55,859 nucleotides of DNA from DASPWV01 sp046727855. Lineage in GTDB: Bacteria > Acidobacteriota > Vicinamibacteria > Vicinamibacterales > UBA2999. The notes beneath the pieces were generated by a model, which saw only the letters and a list, made by a program, of their open reading frames with translations, ran no database searches and was not told where the DNA came from. Of this stretch, positions 1 through 8,038 are shown piece by piece. How positions within the stretch are numbered: position 1 is the first letter of the stretch; each line of letters starts with the position of its first letter. The stretch is from assembly GCA_046727855.1 (NCBI GenBank), contig JBKPDL010000047.1, positions 1-55,859 of the forward strand. The letters run 5' to 3'. The position numbers were made by a program, and so were the translations under genes.

Positions 1-58
1 GGGATTGACCGCGGGCGATGCAACGCCGCGACAGAGTCGTGCCAGTCAGTAGACACGT

Positions 59-1903
59 ATGAACAAACGGATTCAGGTGCTCGCCGCCGTCGCGGTGACG
101 GTCGTCACCGTCAGCGCCCAGGAGTGGGTCACACGCGGCGGAGATCTCGGTGAGCAGCGCTTCTCGAAGCTCACCCAAATCACTCCCGCGAACGTATCGC
201 GGCTCACGCAGGCGTGGAGCTTCGACGTCGGCGCATCGAACCTGCAAGTCACGCCTCTCGTCGTGAACGGCGTCATGTATCTGTCCGGCGGGTCGAACGT
301 TTTCGCGCTCGAGCCAGAGAGCGGCAAGATGCTGTGGAAGTTCGAAGCGCCGGAGCAAGTGGGCCGCCGTGGACTCGCGTACTGGCCGGGCGATGGCACC
401 GCGGGGCCACGGATCCTGCAGGGCACAAACGAACGACTTCTTGCGCTCGACGCGAAAACCGGGCGACTTGCCACCGAGTTCGGCGGCTTCGGCTGGGTTG
501 ATCTGAAAACCGGGATCAAAGGCGACGTTGATGGCCGCATCGGCATGCAGTCGCCGCCGGCCGTATACAAGAACATCATCATCACAGGCGGCAACAACGG
601 CGAGAACTCACCGAGCCTTGGACTGTACGGCGACATCCGCGCGTGGGATGCGCGCACGGGAAGACTCTTGTGGTCGTTCCATACGGTGCCGCGTCCTGGC
701 GAGCCGGGAAATGAAACCTGGGAAGGCGAGAGTTGGAAGAATCGCTCCGGCACCAACATGTGGGCCTTCTTCACCGTAGATACGGAGCGCGGCATTCTCT
801 ATGCGCCAATCGGCGCGCCCACGTCGGACTATTACGGTGCCGACCGTAAGGGAAAGAACCTCTACGCCAACTCGGTTGTCGCGCTCGACCTGACCACGGG
901 CAAATTGAAGTGGTTCCAGCAGCTCGTGCACCACGACATCTGGGACTGGGACGTTCCCTCGGCACCGACGTTGATCGACGTGCGCCGCAACGGAAAGACG
1001 ATTCCCGCCGTTGCCGTGATCACCAAGATGGGCACGCTCTTTATCTTCGATCGCGTGACCGGCGAACCTGTGTTCGGCATGGAGGAGCGTCCCGTGCCGA
1101 AGAGCCCTGTACCGGGCGAAGAGAGCTGGCCGACACAACCCTTTCCGCTGAAACCCGAACCGCTCGCACGCATGCAATTCGATCCCGCGAAGGACTTCTA
1201 CAATCTCACGCCCGAGCATGCGGCGTACTGCAAGGAGTTGTGGGAGAAAAACGGGTTCTACACGCAAGGGCCGTTTACGCCGGCGGGAATCGAAGGCTTC
1301 ATGGTCACCTTTCCGAGCACGCTCGGCGGAGGCAACTGGAACGGCCTCGCGTACGACCCGTCGCTGGGAATGGTATTCACCAACGTGATGAACCTCGGCC
1401 AAGTCGCGCGCATGCAGCTCGCCACCGACCGTTCGGGCACACGCACCTACGTGCGGACGACGCCGTGGGGTGGGGCGGTGGGCCGCTTCTGGAATCCCGA
1501 AAACAAGATTCCCTGCTCGGCACCACCGTTCGGTGAGCTCATCGCCGTCAACGTCAACACGGGTGACATTGCATGGAAGATGCCCATCGGCATCGTTCCC
1601 CAGCTGAAAGACAAAGGATTTGGCAACACCGGCGCCCTCAATATGGGCGGACCAATCGCCACTGCCAGCGGCTTGTTGTTCGTGGGTGCGACGACAGACG
1701 GCTATTTCCGTGCGTTCGATTCGCGCACGGGCAAACAGTTATGGGAAGCAAAGCTTGAAGCGAGCGCCCATTCCATCCCGATGACGTTCATGGGCAAAGA
1801 CGGCAAACAGTACGTCGTGGTGGCGGCTGGAGGCGGCAGCTTCCTGGGATCTCCGCCGGGCACCAAGGTCGTCGCGTTCGCGTTGTCCAGCCCCACGCAA
1901 TGA
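59..1903 (+). CDS. Secreted PQQ-dependent dehydrogenase (quinoprotein, glucose/alcohol dehydrogenase type)
   Basis: A 614-residue protein with a short N-terminal signal peptide ending near AQ (residues 1-21), so it probably acts in the periplasm. It is built of beta-propeller repeats with the tryptophan-docking pattern (TGxxxW) seen several times, for example SGKMLWKF, TGRLLWSF, TGKLKWFQ and TGKQLWEA. The HHDIWDWD segment near residue 291 matches the quinoprotein signature around the PQQ and Ca-binding site. There is no CxxCH, so no haem is built in and electrons must pass to a separate carrier. Family members oxidise sugars or alcohols; the substrate cannot be read from sequence. The stop overlaps the start of the ThuA gene (ATGA), so the two are translationally coupled. 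A larger paralogue with a haem domain lies at 14869. Confidence 0.9.
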   Translation: MNKRIQVLAAVAVTVVTVSAQEWVTRGGDLGEQRFSKLTQITPANVSRLTQAWSFDVGASNLQVTPLVVNGVMYLSGGSNVFALEPESGKMLWKFEAPEQVGRRGLAYWPGDGTAGPRILQGTNERLLALDAKTGRLATEFGGFGWVDLKTGIKGDVDGRIGMQSPPAVYKNIIITGGNNGENSPSLGLYGDIRAWDARTGRLLWSFHTVPRPGEPGNETWEGESWKNRSGTNMWAFFTVDTERGILYAPIGAPTSDYYGADRKGKNLYANSVVALDLTTGKLKWFQQLVHHDIWDWDVPSAPTLIDVRRNGKTIPAVAVITKMGTLFIFDRVTGEPVFGMEERPVPKSPVPGEESWPTQPFPLKPEPLARMQFDPAKDFYNLTPEHAAYCKELWEKNGFYTQGPFTPAGIEGFMVTFPSTLGGGNWNGLAYDPSLGMVFTNVMNLGQVARMQLATDRSGTRTYVRTTPWGGAVGRFWNPENKIPCSAPPFGELIAVNVNTGDIAWKMPIGIVPQLKDKGFGNTGALNMGGPIATASGLLFVGATTDGYFRAFDSRTGKQLWEAKLEASAHSIPMTFMGKDGKQYVVVAAGGGSFLGSPPGTKVVAFALSSPTQ

Positions 1904-2718
1904 AAGCGCTTGCCACGCTCTGTTTAGCGTTCAGCGCCGCGTTCGCGCAATCGGTCGAGCGCATGCCCGCGCCGCGAACGTTCCCCAAACATGTTCTGGC
2001 CTGGGCGGACGTGCGCAACGGCTACCAGCACGATTCGATCACACACGCGCTCTCGACTATCGAACGCTTGGGATGGGAGTCGGGTCGGTATGACACGATC
2101 ATCCGCACCGACTCCCAGCCGATCACCAAGCGTCCCATCATCTTTAAAACCGGCGCAGGCATCGCGACGGGCGAGCAGTTTCTCGCACGCAATCTGAATT
2201 ACTTCGACGCGATCTTTTTCTTCGGCGTGCGCGAGATCGACCTCACGCCCGAGCAAAAGGCGGATCTCCTCGCGTTCGTGCGCGACGGCAAAGGATTTGT
2301 CTCCACGCATGCCGGCGCGACCGGCTTTTTCTCGTGGCCTGAATTCGGTGAGATGCTCGGCGGCCGCTTCGACGAACACCCGTGGGGCATCGTTGACGCC
2401 ACGGTGATTGTCGAGAATGGAGCGTCATCCATCACCGCCCACCTTCCGCGCTCGTTCGTCGTCAACGACGAGCACTACCAGTTGAAGGATTTTTCGCGCG
2501 ACAAGCTGCACGTTCTTGCCCGGCTCGATCCCGGCTCGCTTGATCTGAAGGCGCCGCTCGTGCACCGCAAAGACGGCGATTTTCCCGTGGCATGGACCAA
2601 GACGTATGGCAAAGGCCGCGTGTTCTACTCCACACTTGGCCATCACCGCGAGCTCTGGGATACGCCGTGGATGCAGAAGATGTATTTCGAAGCGATCAAG
2701 TGGGTAATGGAGCATTAA
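1900..2718 (+). CDS. ThuA-domain protein, secreted
   Basis: A 272-residue protein with an N-terminal signal peptide (about residues 1-17) followed by a ThuA-like domain, a glutamine-amidotransferase-like fold. Visible family features are the DGKGFVSTHAG stretch, the GGRFDEHPWG segment and the C-terminal GKGRVFYSTLGHHRE motif. ThuA proteins are linked to trehalose and other sugar use, but the reaction is not established. It overlaps the upstream PQQ dehydrogenase by four bases, which suggests a shared sugar-oxidation role. The identity of the fold is secure; the function is not. Confidence 0.88.
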   Translation: MKALATLCLAFSAAFAQSVERMPAPRTFPKHVLAWADVRNGYQHDSITHALSTIERLGWESGRYDTIIRTDSQPITKRPIIFKTGAGIATGEQFLARNLNYFDAIFFFGVREIDLTPEQKADLLAFVRDGKGFVSTHAGATGFFSWPEFGEMLGGRFDEHPWGIVDATVIVENGASSITAHLPRSFVVNDEHYQLKDFSRDKLHVLARLDPGSLDLKAPLVHRKDGDFPVAWTKTYGKGRVFYSTLGHHRELWDTPWMQKMYFEAIKWVMEH

Positions 2719-3119
2719 TCCCGCAATTCCGCAATCCACTTGAATCGGCGTGGATTGCCCTTGGCTTTCACTGTCCGGCTTTCGGCCGGAATGCTGATAC
2801 TTCACCAGCGGAAACCTCATCGGCAGGGGACCTCGACAACTCGACGGAATGCGAGCCAGCTGTTGACGCCGCGGCTCTCTGGGCGTAAAAGAGCCCACGA
2901 CCAGCGCCGCCCGGAAAGGAGGAGCCCATGGCCGCCGAGGCTGTTGCCGACCATGCGCGTCAGGAGGCGTTCGTCCAGAAGGTTCTCGATCAAGCGGGAC
3001 TATGACGACCTTGCTCGCCGTCGCGGGACACAGGGCCTGTCGCCGCCGCGATCTTGCACTGCCCAGGCTGTTTTGGCAGAAGCGACGCGATTAGGCCGAT
3101 CACGTCGAACCCGTGGCGG
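2719..3119. other. Gene-poor stretch with a hairpin and a 25-codon ORF
   Basis: About 400 bases between ThuA and the amidase remnant without a recognisable gene. A perfect 6-bp hairpin (TCCGGC, loop TTTCG, GCCGGA) sits at 2774-2790, some 55 bases after the ThuA stop, with no U-tract. An ATG at 2928 is preceded by a strong AAAGGAGG ribosome-binding site, but its frame closes after 25 codons at 3005 (TGA). The short peptide starts MAAEAVADHA and I do not recognise it. It may be the stump of a gene whose body was deleted together with the amidase N-terminus. Confidence 0.5.
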
Positions 3120-3930
3120 CGGGTTTGTGGCGATGGCCAGTATTGGTCCGCTTGCCCGAACGATGACCGACATCGAGCTGGCGTGGACGATTCTCAATCA
3201 GGCGACGTGGAAGTACTTCGGGCATCTTCCAGAGAAACCGCGCGTGAAGACGCGGCTGGGCGACTACACGATCGCGTGGTTCGACGATGTTGGGAAGGTG
3301 CCGTGCGGAAAAGAGACAAAGAACGTGCTCAGCGCGTTCTTACGCAGGCTGGAGGCCACCGGTGTCCAGACCGAGAAGCGACCGTTCGACGACCGATGGC
3401 TGGATGAAGTCTACGCGGTGTGGGGGCTGTTGTTCGGCTCAATCGTTGGGCAAGACGCGCCGTGGATCGGGCGCCAGATCATGAAGCGGCAGTTCAGCGC
3501 CATGGGCCGCGGCGCCGTCATCAACGTGCTGACTTCGTTAAAAGCTGGACTCGATCTCCAATTCAAGAGTTTCAGCCGAGCGCTGAAGCAGCGCACGGGC
3601 CTCGTTGAAGAGTTGGCGCGCCGTTTCGACGTATACGACTTCGTCATCAGTCCAGTCGCTGCGGGCCCAGCCTTCTCTCACAATCACACGCATAGCCCGA
3701 TCGTCCAGGAAGGACGAACCTGGGCGTACTTGGACTACACCGCACCGTTTACGATCCCCTACAACAGCTGCGGGAACCCGGCACTCGTTGTGCCGGCGGG
3801 GCAAAGCGCCAGCGGCCTACCGGTAGGGGTCCAGGTCGCCGCCCCGCACTATGCCGAACATGAACTGATTCATTTCGGTAAATTGATAGAGGGCCTCGGA
3901 GTGACGTTCGCCAGGCCCGACGGGTACTAG
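3120..3930 (+). pseudogene. Amidase (amidase signature family), C-terminal remnant
   Basis: Residues from about position 3126 on match the C-terminal half of amidase-signature enzymes: IGPLARTMTDIELAWTIL, then a segment like the RLGDYTIAWFDD region, and the terminal block NPALVVPAG followed by SGLPVGVQVAAP. The N-terminal half that carries the catalytic Lys and the Ser-Ser of the Ser-Ser-Lys triad is absent. Upstream, the same frame gives arginine-rich nonsense, and only a weak family-like stretch appears in another frame around 3054-3110. The frame stays open up to 2740, but that extension does not look coding. I read this as a pseudogene with a lost or frameshifted N-terminus. Confidence 0.75.
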
Positions 3931-4108
3931 CGATGCGACCCAACGGTGCGCTGAGCCCCGATGACGACGCGCCGATGTTGCCAATCGCGCAGGCGCCGCC
4001 GACAGTCATCCAAGCGCGACCGACATAACCGCCGGCGGTACTGCGCAACACGAAAGCCGTCCATGTCGACATCGTACGGGTTTTGTTACGCGCTCTAAGT
4101 ACGCGCGC

Positions 4109-5878
4109 TCAGTCAGCGCTAAGTCCAACGCGTCGCGTCAGGGCGAGGAAACGGGAATCATCACGCAGCGCTTCGAAGCGCGGGTCGACGCGCAGCGCGA
4201 GCAGTTCAAAGCACCGATCGTCACAGGCTTTCCCGAGCCATTTGAACCCGCGCCCGACGTCTCCAAGGGCAAAGTGAATCGTGAGGAGGTCGAACGGCGA
4301 CACGTAGCGAGCCGAGGAAAGGCCCTCCAACGAGTGCAGCGTTTCGCGCGCGGTCTCGACTTTGCCCGACAGCGCGAGCGTGCGGGCAAGGGCGCCCTGC
4401 ATACGAGGTGAATTGGGGGCCAAATCGACGGCCCGGCGGAAGGCGGCCGCCGACTCGTCGAAGTCTTTCCGCTGCTCCTGAATCAGCCCAAGCGTCAGGT
4501 ACGCCGGCGCGAAGTGCGGGTTCAACTCGATCGTCTGGTCGCACTGATCGAGCGCCGCGTCGAAATCGCGCCGGTAGGCGAAGATCACGGCAACGTCGCG
4601 AGCGATGATCGACGAAACCGGATCGAGCGACTGCGCCAGCAGCATCTGTTCCAGTGCTTCGTCCAGACGTCCCATGGGCACCAGGCACGACATCGCGTAC
4701 CAGTGATGCGCAGTCGGGTAACGCGGGTTGAGTTGAATGGCGAGTTGATATTCACGCTCGGCCCCGGCCCAGTCCCAATCCTGCGTCGCGCGCACATGCG
4801 CGAGCGACGTGTGCGCTTCGGCTGAGTGGCTGTCGAGCATCACCGCGGACGCCGCGCTCGAGGCCGCCTTCGACCAGACATCAGCCGGCCCGAGGACGCC
4901 GTAGTGGGCAAGCAGGCCATAGGCGTCCGCGAGACCGGCGTGAGCCAACGAGAACTGCGCGTCCTCGATCAGCGCCTTTTCGAAAAACTCCACGGCCTTC
5001 AGCAGGCCTTCTTCGGTGCGCTGGTTGAGGTGATACCGACCCTGCAGATACAGGTTGCGCGCCGCGAGGTTGTCGTTGCTGTGACGCGTCGCCGGCGAAT
5101 GTTCCGCGTCGGGCAGTTCAGGCGAGAGCCTCTCGACGATCGTCTTCGCCACGAGCTCTTGTGCGGCCAACGGTTCCGCCATCGGCGCATCAACCGCGTG
5201 CGACCAGAGATAAAACCCGTTGGCGCCGTCAATCAGCCGTGTCGTCACGCGAACGAGATCGCCATAGGGGCGAACGCTACCGTCGATCTGCAACGCCGCC
5301 GCAGACCGCGGATTCGGCTCGACGACTTGATCGGGATGCAGGGCAAGCACGCGCAAACTTCGAAGCTGCGTGAGCGCGTGAACGATTTCATCGCTCAGCC
5401 CCTGGCAGAAGTAGCCGAGCGTGCCGCCCGGCGATTGATCCGTGAACGGCAACACCGCCACCGTGTTGCGTGTGACGAGCGCGGCACTCAGTGTTGGCTT
5501 CGTCGGCGGCGTGCCTTCGCGACGCCGGAACACTGGCGCATATCCCCCTTTCGGTAGATCGACGATGACCTCGTCGTTCTGGCCCTCCTCGCGGTAATAG
5601 CGCACCAGCCGCGCGCGCAGCCGGCGCGCCTGGACGCGGACGATCGGATCGGTCCTGGGATCGAAGGACGGATCCTTGCCGAAGACTTGAACACCGATCA
5701 CGTACTCCTTGAGGTCACCGCCACGGCCGGCGGCCGCTTCGAGGACGATGAAATCGATGAAACGCTTGAGGCGATCGACCTGGTGGAAGGTCTTGCTGGC
5801 GAGGATGCGGTTGAGCTGATGCCGGATCGCTTTTTCGCTGATTTTCGACGCGGCCGCGAGCGTGACGCGCGTGCTCAT
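4109..5878 (-). CDS. Winged-helix / TolB-like / TPR regulator
   Basis: A 589-residue protein of an architecture frequent in acidobacteria. Residues 1-115 form an N-terminal domain with the block FGKDPSFDPRTDPIVRVQA followed by RRLRARL, conserved in winged-helix/adenylate-cyclase-associated TPR proteins. Residues about 135-260 resemble the TolB N-terminal/FlgO domain (VAVLPFTDQSPGG, GLSDEIVHAL). Residues about 270-580 are tetratricopeptide repeats (ARNLYLQGRYHLNQ, EAHTSLAHV, HFAPAYLTLGL). No signal peptide is visible, so it is probably cytoplasmic. Its role is likely signal-dependent regulation or scaffolding; the target is unknown. A perfect palindrome lies just upstream of its start (5905-5922). 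It is convergent with the amidase remnant. Confidence 0.8.
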   Translation of the reverse strand: MSTRVTLAAASKISEKAIRHQLNRILASKTFHQVDRLKRFIDFIVLEAAAGRGGDLKEYVIGVQVFGKDPSFDPRTDPIVRVQARRLRARLVRYYREEGQNDEVIVDLPKGGYAPVFRRREGTPPTKPTLSAALVTRNTVAVLPFTDQSPGGTLGYFCQGLSDEIVHALTQLRSLRVLALHPDQVVEPNPRSAAALQIDGSVRPYGDLVRVTTRLIDGANGFYLWSHAVDAPMAEPLAAQELVAKTIVERLSPELPDAEHSPATRHSNDNLAARNLYLQGRYHLNQRTEEGLLKAVEFFEKALIEDAQFSLAHAGLADAYGLLAHYGVLGPADVWSKAASSAASAVMLDSHSAEAHTSLAHVRATQDWDWAGAEREYQLAIQLNPRYPTAHHWYAMSCLVPMGRLDEALEQMLLAQSLDPVSSIIARDVAVIFAYRRDFDAALDQCDQTIELNPHFAPAYLTLGLIQEQRKDFDESAAAFRRAVDLAPNSPRMQGALARTLALSGKVETARETLHSLEGLSSARYVSPFDLLTIHFALGDVGRGFKWLGKACDDRCFELLALRVDPRFEALRDDSRFLALTRRVGLSAD

Positions 5879-5904
5879 ACCGCACTCATCCTACCGCGCG
5901 CAGA

Positions 5905-5922
5905 TGTCTTGACGTTAAGACA
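5905..5922. promoter_or_regulatory. 18-bp palindrome upstream of the winged-helix/TPR gene
   Basis: TGTCTT-N6-AAGACA, a perfect inverted repeat with 6-bp arms. It lies 27-44 bases upstream of the start codon at 5878 (minus strand) and downstream of the GntR stop. Its position fits an operator for the winged-helix/TPR gene, possibly bound by its own product. The arms are too short, and there is no U-tract, for a convincing terminator. Confidence 0.45.
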
Positions 5923-5944
5923 AGCGGCGGGGCCGCGCACCCGC

Positions 5945-6769
5945 TCACGCCGACGTTTCCACCTCGGTATTCCATGTCCACCGACCACCCTTCTTCACGC
6001 GGACCATGTTGACGGAATAGTGGTACTTGTCGGCGCGATAAAAAATATCGACCAGCTCAAAGGGACGATCGCCGGTGGTGTACATGATTCGCGTCATGTG
6101 CATCACGGGATAGAGTACGGGAATAGCGAGCCGGCGAGCGGTGTCCGGGTCCGCCGGCGCCGCTTCGATGGTTTCGCGCGCCCGCAGGATGGGGATTTTC
6201 AGATCCTCCTGGAGGATCTTCAGCAGCGGCAGCGAGTGAAGATCCTTCGGTTTGATGCGCGCGCCGATCTCCGAGGGCAGATAGTTGAGGGTATAGGAAA
6301 ACGGCTCGCTGTCGATATGCCGCAAGCGCTTGATCAGCGTCACTTCCGTCGTGGCAGGGCTCAGCTGCAGCGTCGACTTCAACTCGCTCGTCGCCGGGGC
6401 CTGCACGACTTCTACTTCGGTCACGCGCAGCTTGCGCACGCGTTCCTGCAGCTCCTCGAGAAAGCCGCTGTAGCGCACCGGTCTCAGGCGCTTGGGCGGA
6501 TTCGACGACACAAACGTGCCTTTGCCCTGCACTTTGACCAGCAGATTTTCGCGGACCAGCTCGCGCAGCGCTTCGCGCAAGGTGACCCGGCTCACCGACA
6601 GCTCACGGCAGAGGTCGTGTTCTGAAGGGATTTGCGTGCCCGGTGGGTAGAGTCCGCTGTGGATGCGGTGACGAACGAGGTGCTGAATCTGGTGGTAGAG
6701 CGGAACCCCGAGCTCCTTGCTCAAGGCGCCGTCGGAATTGTCAGTTGCCACGATATGAGAGGGAAGCAT
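5945..6769 (-). CDS. GntR-family transcriptional regulator with UTRA domain (HutC type)
   Basis: A 274-residue repressor-type regulator. The N-terminal winged helix runs from about residue 20 to 90 (PLYHQIQHLVRHRIHSG, then PSEHDLCRELSVSRVTLREA and GKGTFVSS). Residues about 110-255 form the UTRA ligand-binding domain typical of the HutC subfamily. An in-frame TTG at 6787 gives a longer version, but ATG 6769 keeps the usual distance to the helix-turn-helix. It is divergent from the CoA-transferase/aldehyde dehydrogenase/TPP operon. A GTAT-N8-ATAC palindrome lies between them and another in front of the TonB receptor at 11471, so it probably represses both and responds to the compound they handle. 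The ligand is unknown. Confidence 0.9.
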   Translation of the reverse strand: MLPSHIVATDNSDGALSKELGVPLYHQIQHLVRHRIHSGLYPPGTQIPSEHDLCRELSVSRVTLREALRELVRENLLVKVQGKGTFVSSNPPKRLRPVRYSGFLEELQERVRKLRVTEVEVVQAPATSELKSTLQLSPATTEVTLIKRLRHIDSEPFSYTLNYLPSEIGARIKPKDLHSLPLLKILQEDLKIPILRARETIEAAPADPDTARRLAIPVLYPVMHMTRIMYTTGDRPFELVDIFYRADKYHYSVNMVRVKKGGRWTWNTEVETSA

Positions 6770-6778
6770 ACCATCAGC

Positions 6779-6807
6779 TTGACACAACTTGTATAGTTAT
6801 CCATACA
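6779..6807 (+). promoter_or_regulatory. Divergent control region: -35 box and GntR-type operator
   Basis: TTGACA at 6779-6784 is a perfect -35 box; with 17-bp spacing the -10 would be the weak CATACA at 6802-6807. The palindrome TGTAT-N8-ATACA occupies 6790-6807 and would block RNA polymerase. Its core, GTAT-N8-ATAC, recurs at 11326-11341 in the receptor promoter. HutC-subfamily GntR regulators are known to bind GT...TA...AC type sites, which this resembles. Transcription from here would begin near 6814, which bears on start-codon choice for the CoA-transferase. Confidence 0.65.
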
Positions 6808-8030
6808 TGTCTGGGAACGGAACAGGCGCCGTGAAACCCTTAACAGGCATTCGCGTTCTCGATCTGTCGCGCATGATCGCCGGCGGAGTCGCCGGCATGC
6901 TGCTCGCCGACTTTGGCGCCGACGTCGTCAAGGTCGAACAGCCTGGTACGGGTGATCCGCTGCGCTACTGGACGACCGACGGCCAGCCGTTCTGGTGGCA
7001 GGTGTACGCGCGCAACAAGCGCTACGTGACCTTGAATTTGAAGTCACCCGAAGGCAAGGACTTGCTCCGCCGTCTGGTGCCGCGTTTCGACATCGTGATG
7101 GAGTCGTTCGTGCCGGGCACGCTCGAATCGATGGGCCTTGGCTGGGACGTGCTTCACAGTTGGAATCCCAAAATGATGCTGGTCCGGATCTCCGGTTGGG
7201 GACAAACGGGTCCCGCGAGCCGGCGACCCGGCTTTGGCACGCTGGTCGAAGCCGCGAGCGGATTCGCGGCGATGAACGGTGAGCCGGATGGCGCGCCGAT
7301 CGTACCGAGTTTCCCGCTCGCCGATATGACGTCGGCGCTCTATGCCACCAACGCCGTCATGTTCGCGCTCTATCGTCGCGACGTGCACGGCGGTCCCGGC
7401 CAGGTCGTGGACGTCTCGCTCTTCGAATCGTTGTTCTCGCTCCTTGGTCCGCTGGCGGCCGAATACGCGGCGCTTGGACGGCTGCGCGAGCGAAACGGCA
7501 GCCGGTCGAAAAACGCAGGACCGCGCGGCTGCTATCCCACGAGCGACGGCCGCTACATTGCCGTGAGCGGATCGACGCCCAAAATGGCGGAGCGGTTCCT
7601 GCAGGCGTACGGTCTCGGCCACCTGCTCGACGACGCGCGATTTGCGACAAACCAGGCACGGGTGCAACACGCCGACGCGCTGGACGAGGAGATCGCACAG
7701 GCGATTGCCGCGCGCACCCTGGCCGAAAACCTTCGCATCATTGAATCCAACGCGCTCACCGCGGTCGCTGTGCAAACCGTCGCGGACATCGAGCAGGATC
7801 CCCACTGGCACACTCGCCAGCTCCTTCTCGACGTACCGATCCGCAGCGGCAACGGACACAGCGGCGAGGCGATTCGGATGCACAACGTGGTGCCGCGCCT
7901 TTCCGAGACGCCCGGCGAAGTATCGTGGCCGGGCGGTGATCTCGGTCAACACAATCACGAGGTGTATGGGACCGAGCTCGGTCTCACCTGTGACGACATC
8001 GCACGCCTGCGACAGGCTGGCGTCGTCTGA
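6807..8030 (+). CDS. CaiB/BaiF-family CoA-transferase (class III)
   Basis: A protein of about 407 residues with the class III CoA-transferase hallmarks: GIRVLDLSRMIAGGVAGMLLADFGADVVKVE at the N-terminus, here given only by its start LDLSRMIAGG, then a YARNKRYVTLNLKSPEG segment and the acidic SFPLADMTSALYA block that holds the catalytic Asp. These enzymes move CoA between carboxylic acids via aspartyl-CoA anhydrides. Start choice is uncertain. ATG 6807 is used here; TTG 6789 falls inside the operator, and GTG 6831 (MKPLTGIRVLD) would fit best with a transcript beginning near 6814. It is the first gene of an operon with aldehyde dehydrogenase and a TPP enzyme, controlled by the divergent GntR regulator. 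The substrate is unknown. Confidence 0.9.
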   Translation: MSGNGTGAVKPLTGIRVLDLSRMIAGGVAGMLLADFGADVVKVEQPGTGDPLRYWTTDGQPFWWQVYARNKRYVTLNLKSPEGKDLLRRLVPRFDIVMESFVPGTLESMGLGWDVLHSWNPKMMLVRISGWGQTGPASRRPGFGTLVEAASGFAAMNGEPDGAPIVPSFPLADMTSALYATNAVMFALYRRDVHGGPGQVVDVSLFESLFSLLGPLAAEYAALGRLRERNGSRSKNAGPRGCYPTSDGRYIAVSGSTPKMAERFLQAYGLGHLLDDARFATNQARVQHADALDEEIAQAIAARTLAENLRIIESNALTAVAVQTVADIEQDPHWHTRQLLLDVPIRSGNGHSGEAIRMHNVVPRLSETPGEVSWPGGDLGQHNHEVYGTELGLTCDDIARLRQAGVV

Positions 8031-8038
8031 GGACGACA

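Noticed and set aside
2740..3930. Intact amidase of 396 residues
   Set aside because: The N-terminal 125 codons are basic, low-complexity nonsense without the Ser-Ser-Lys triad.
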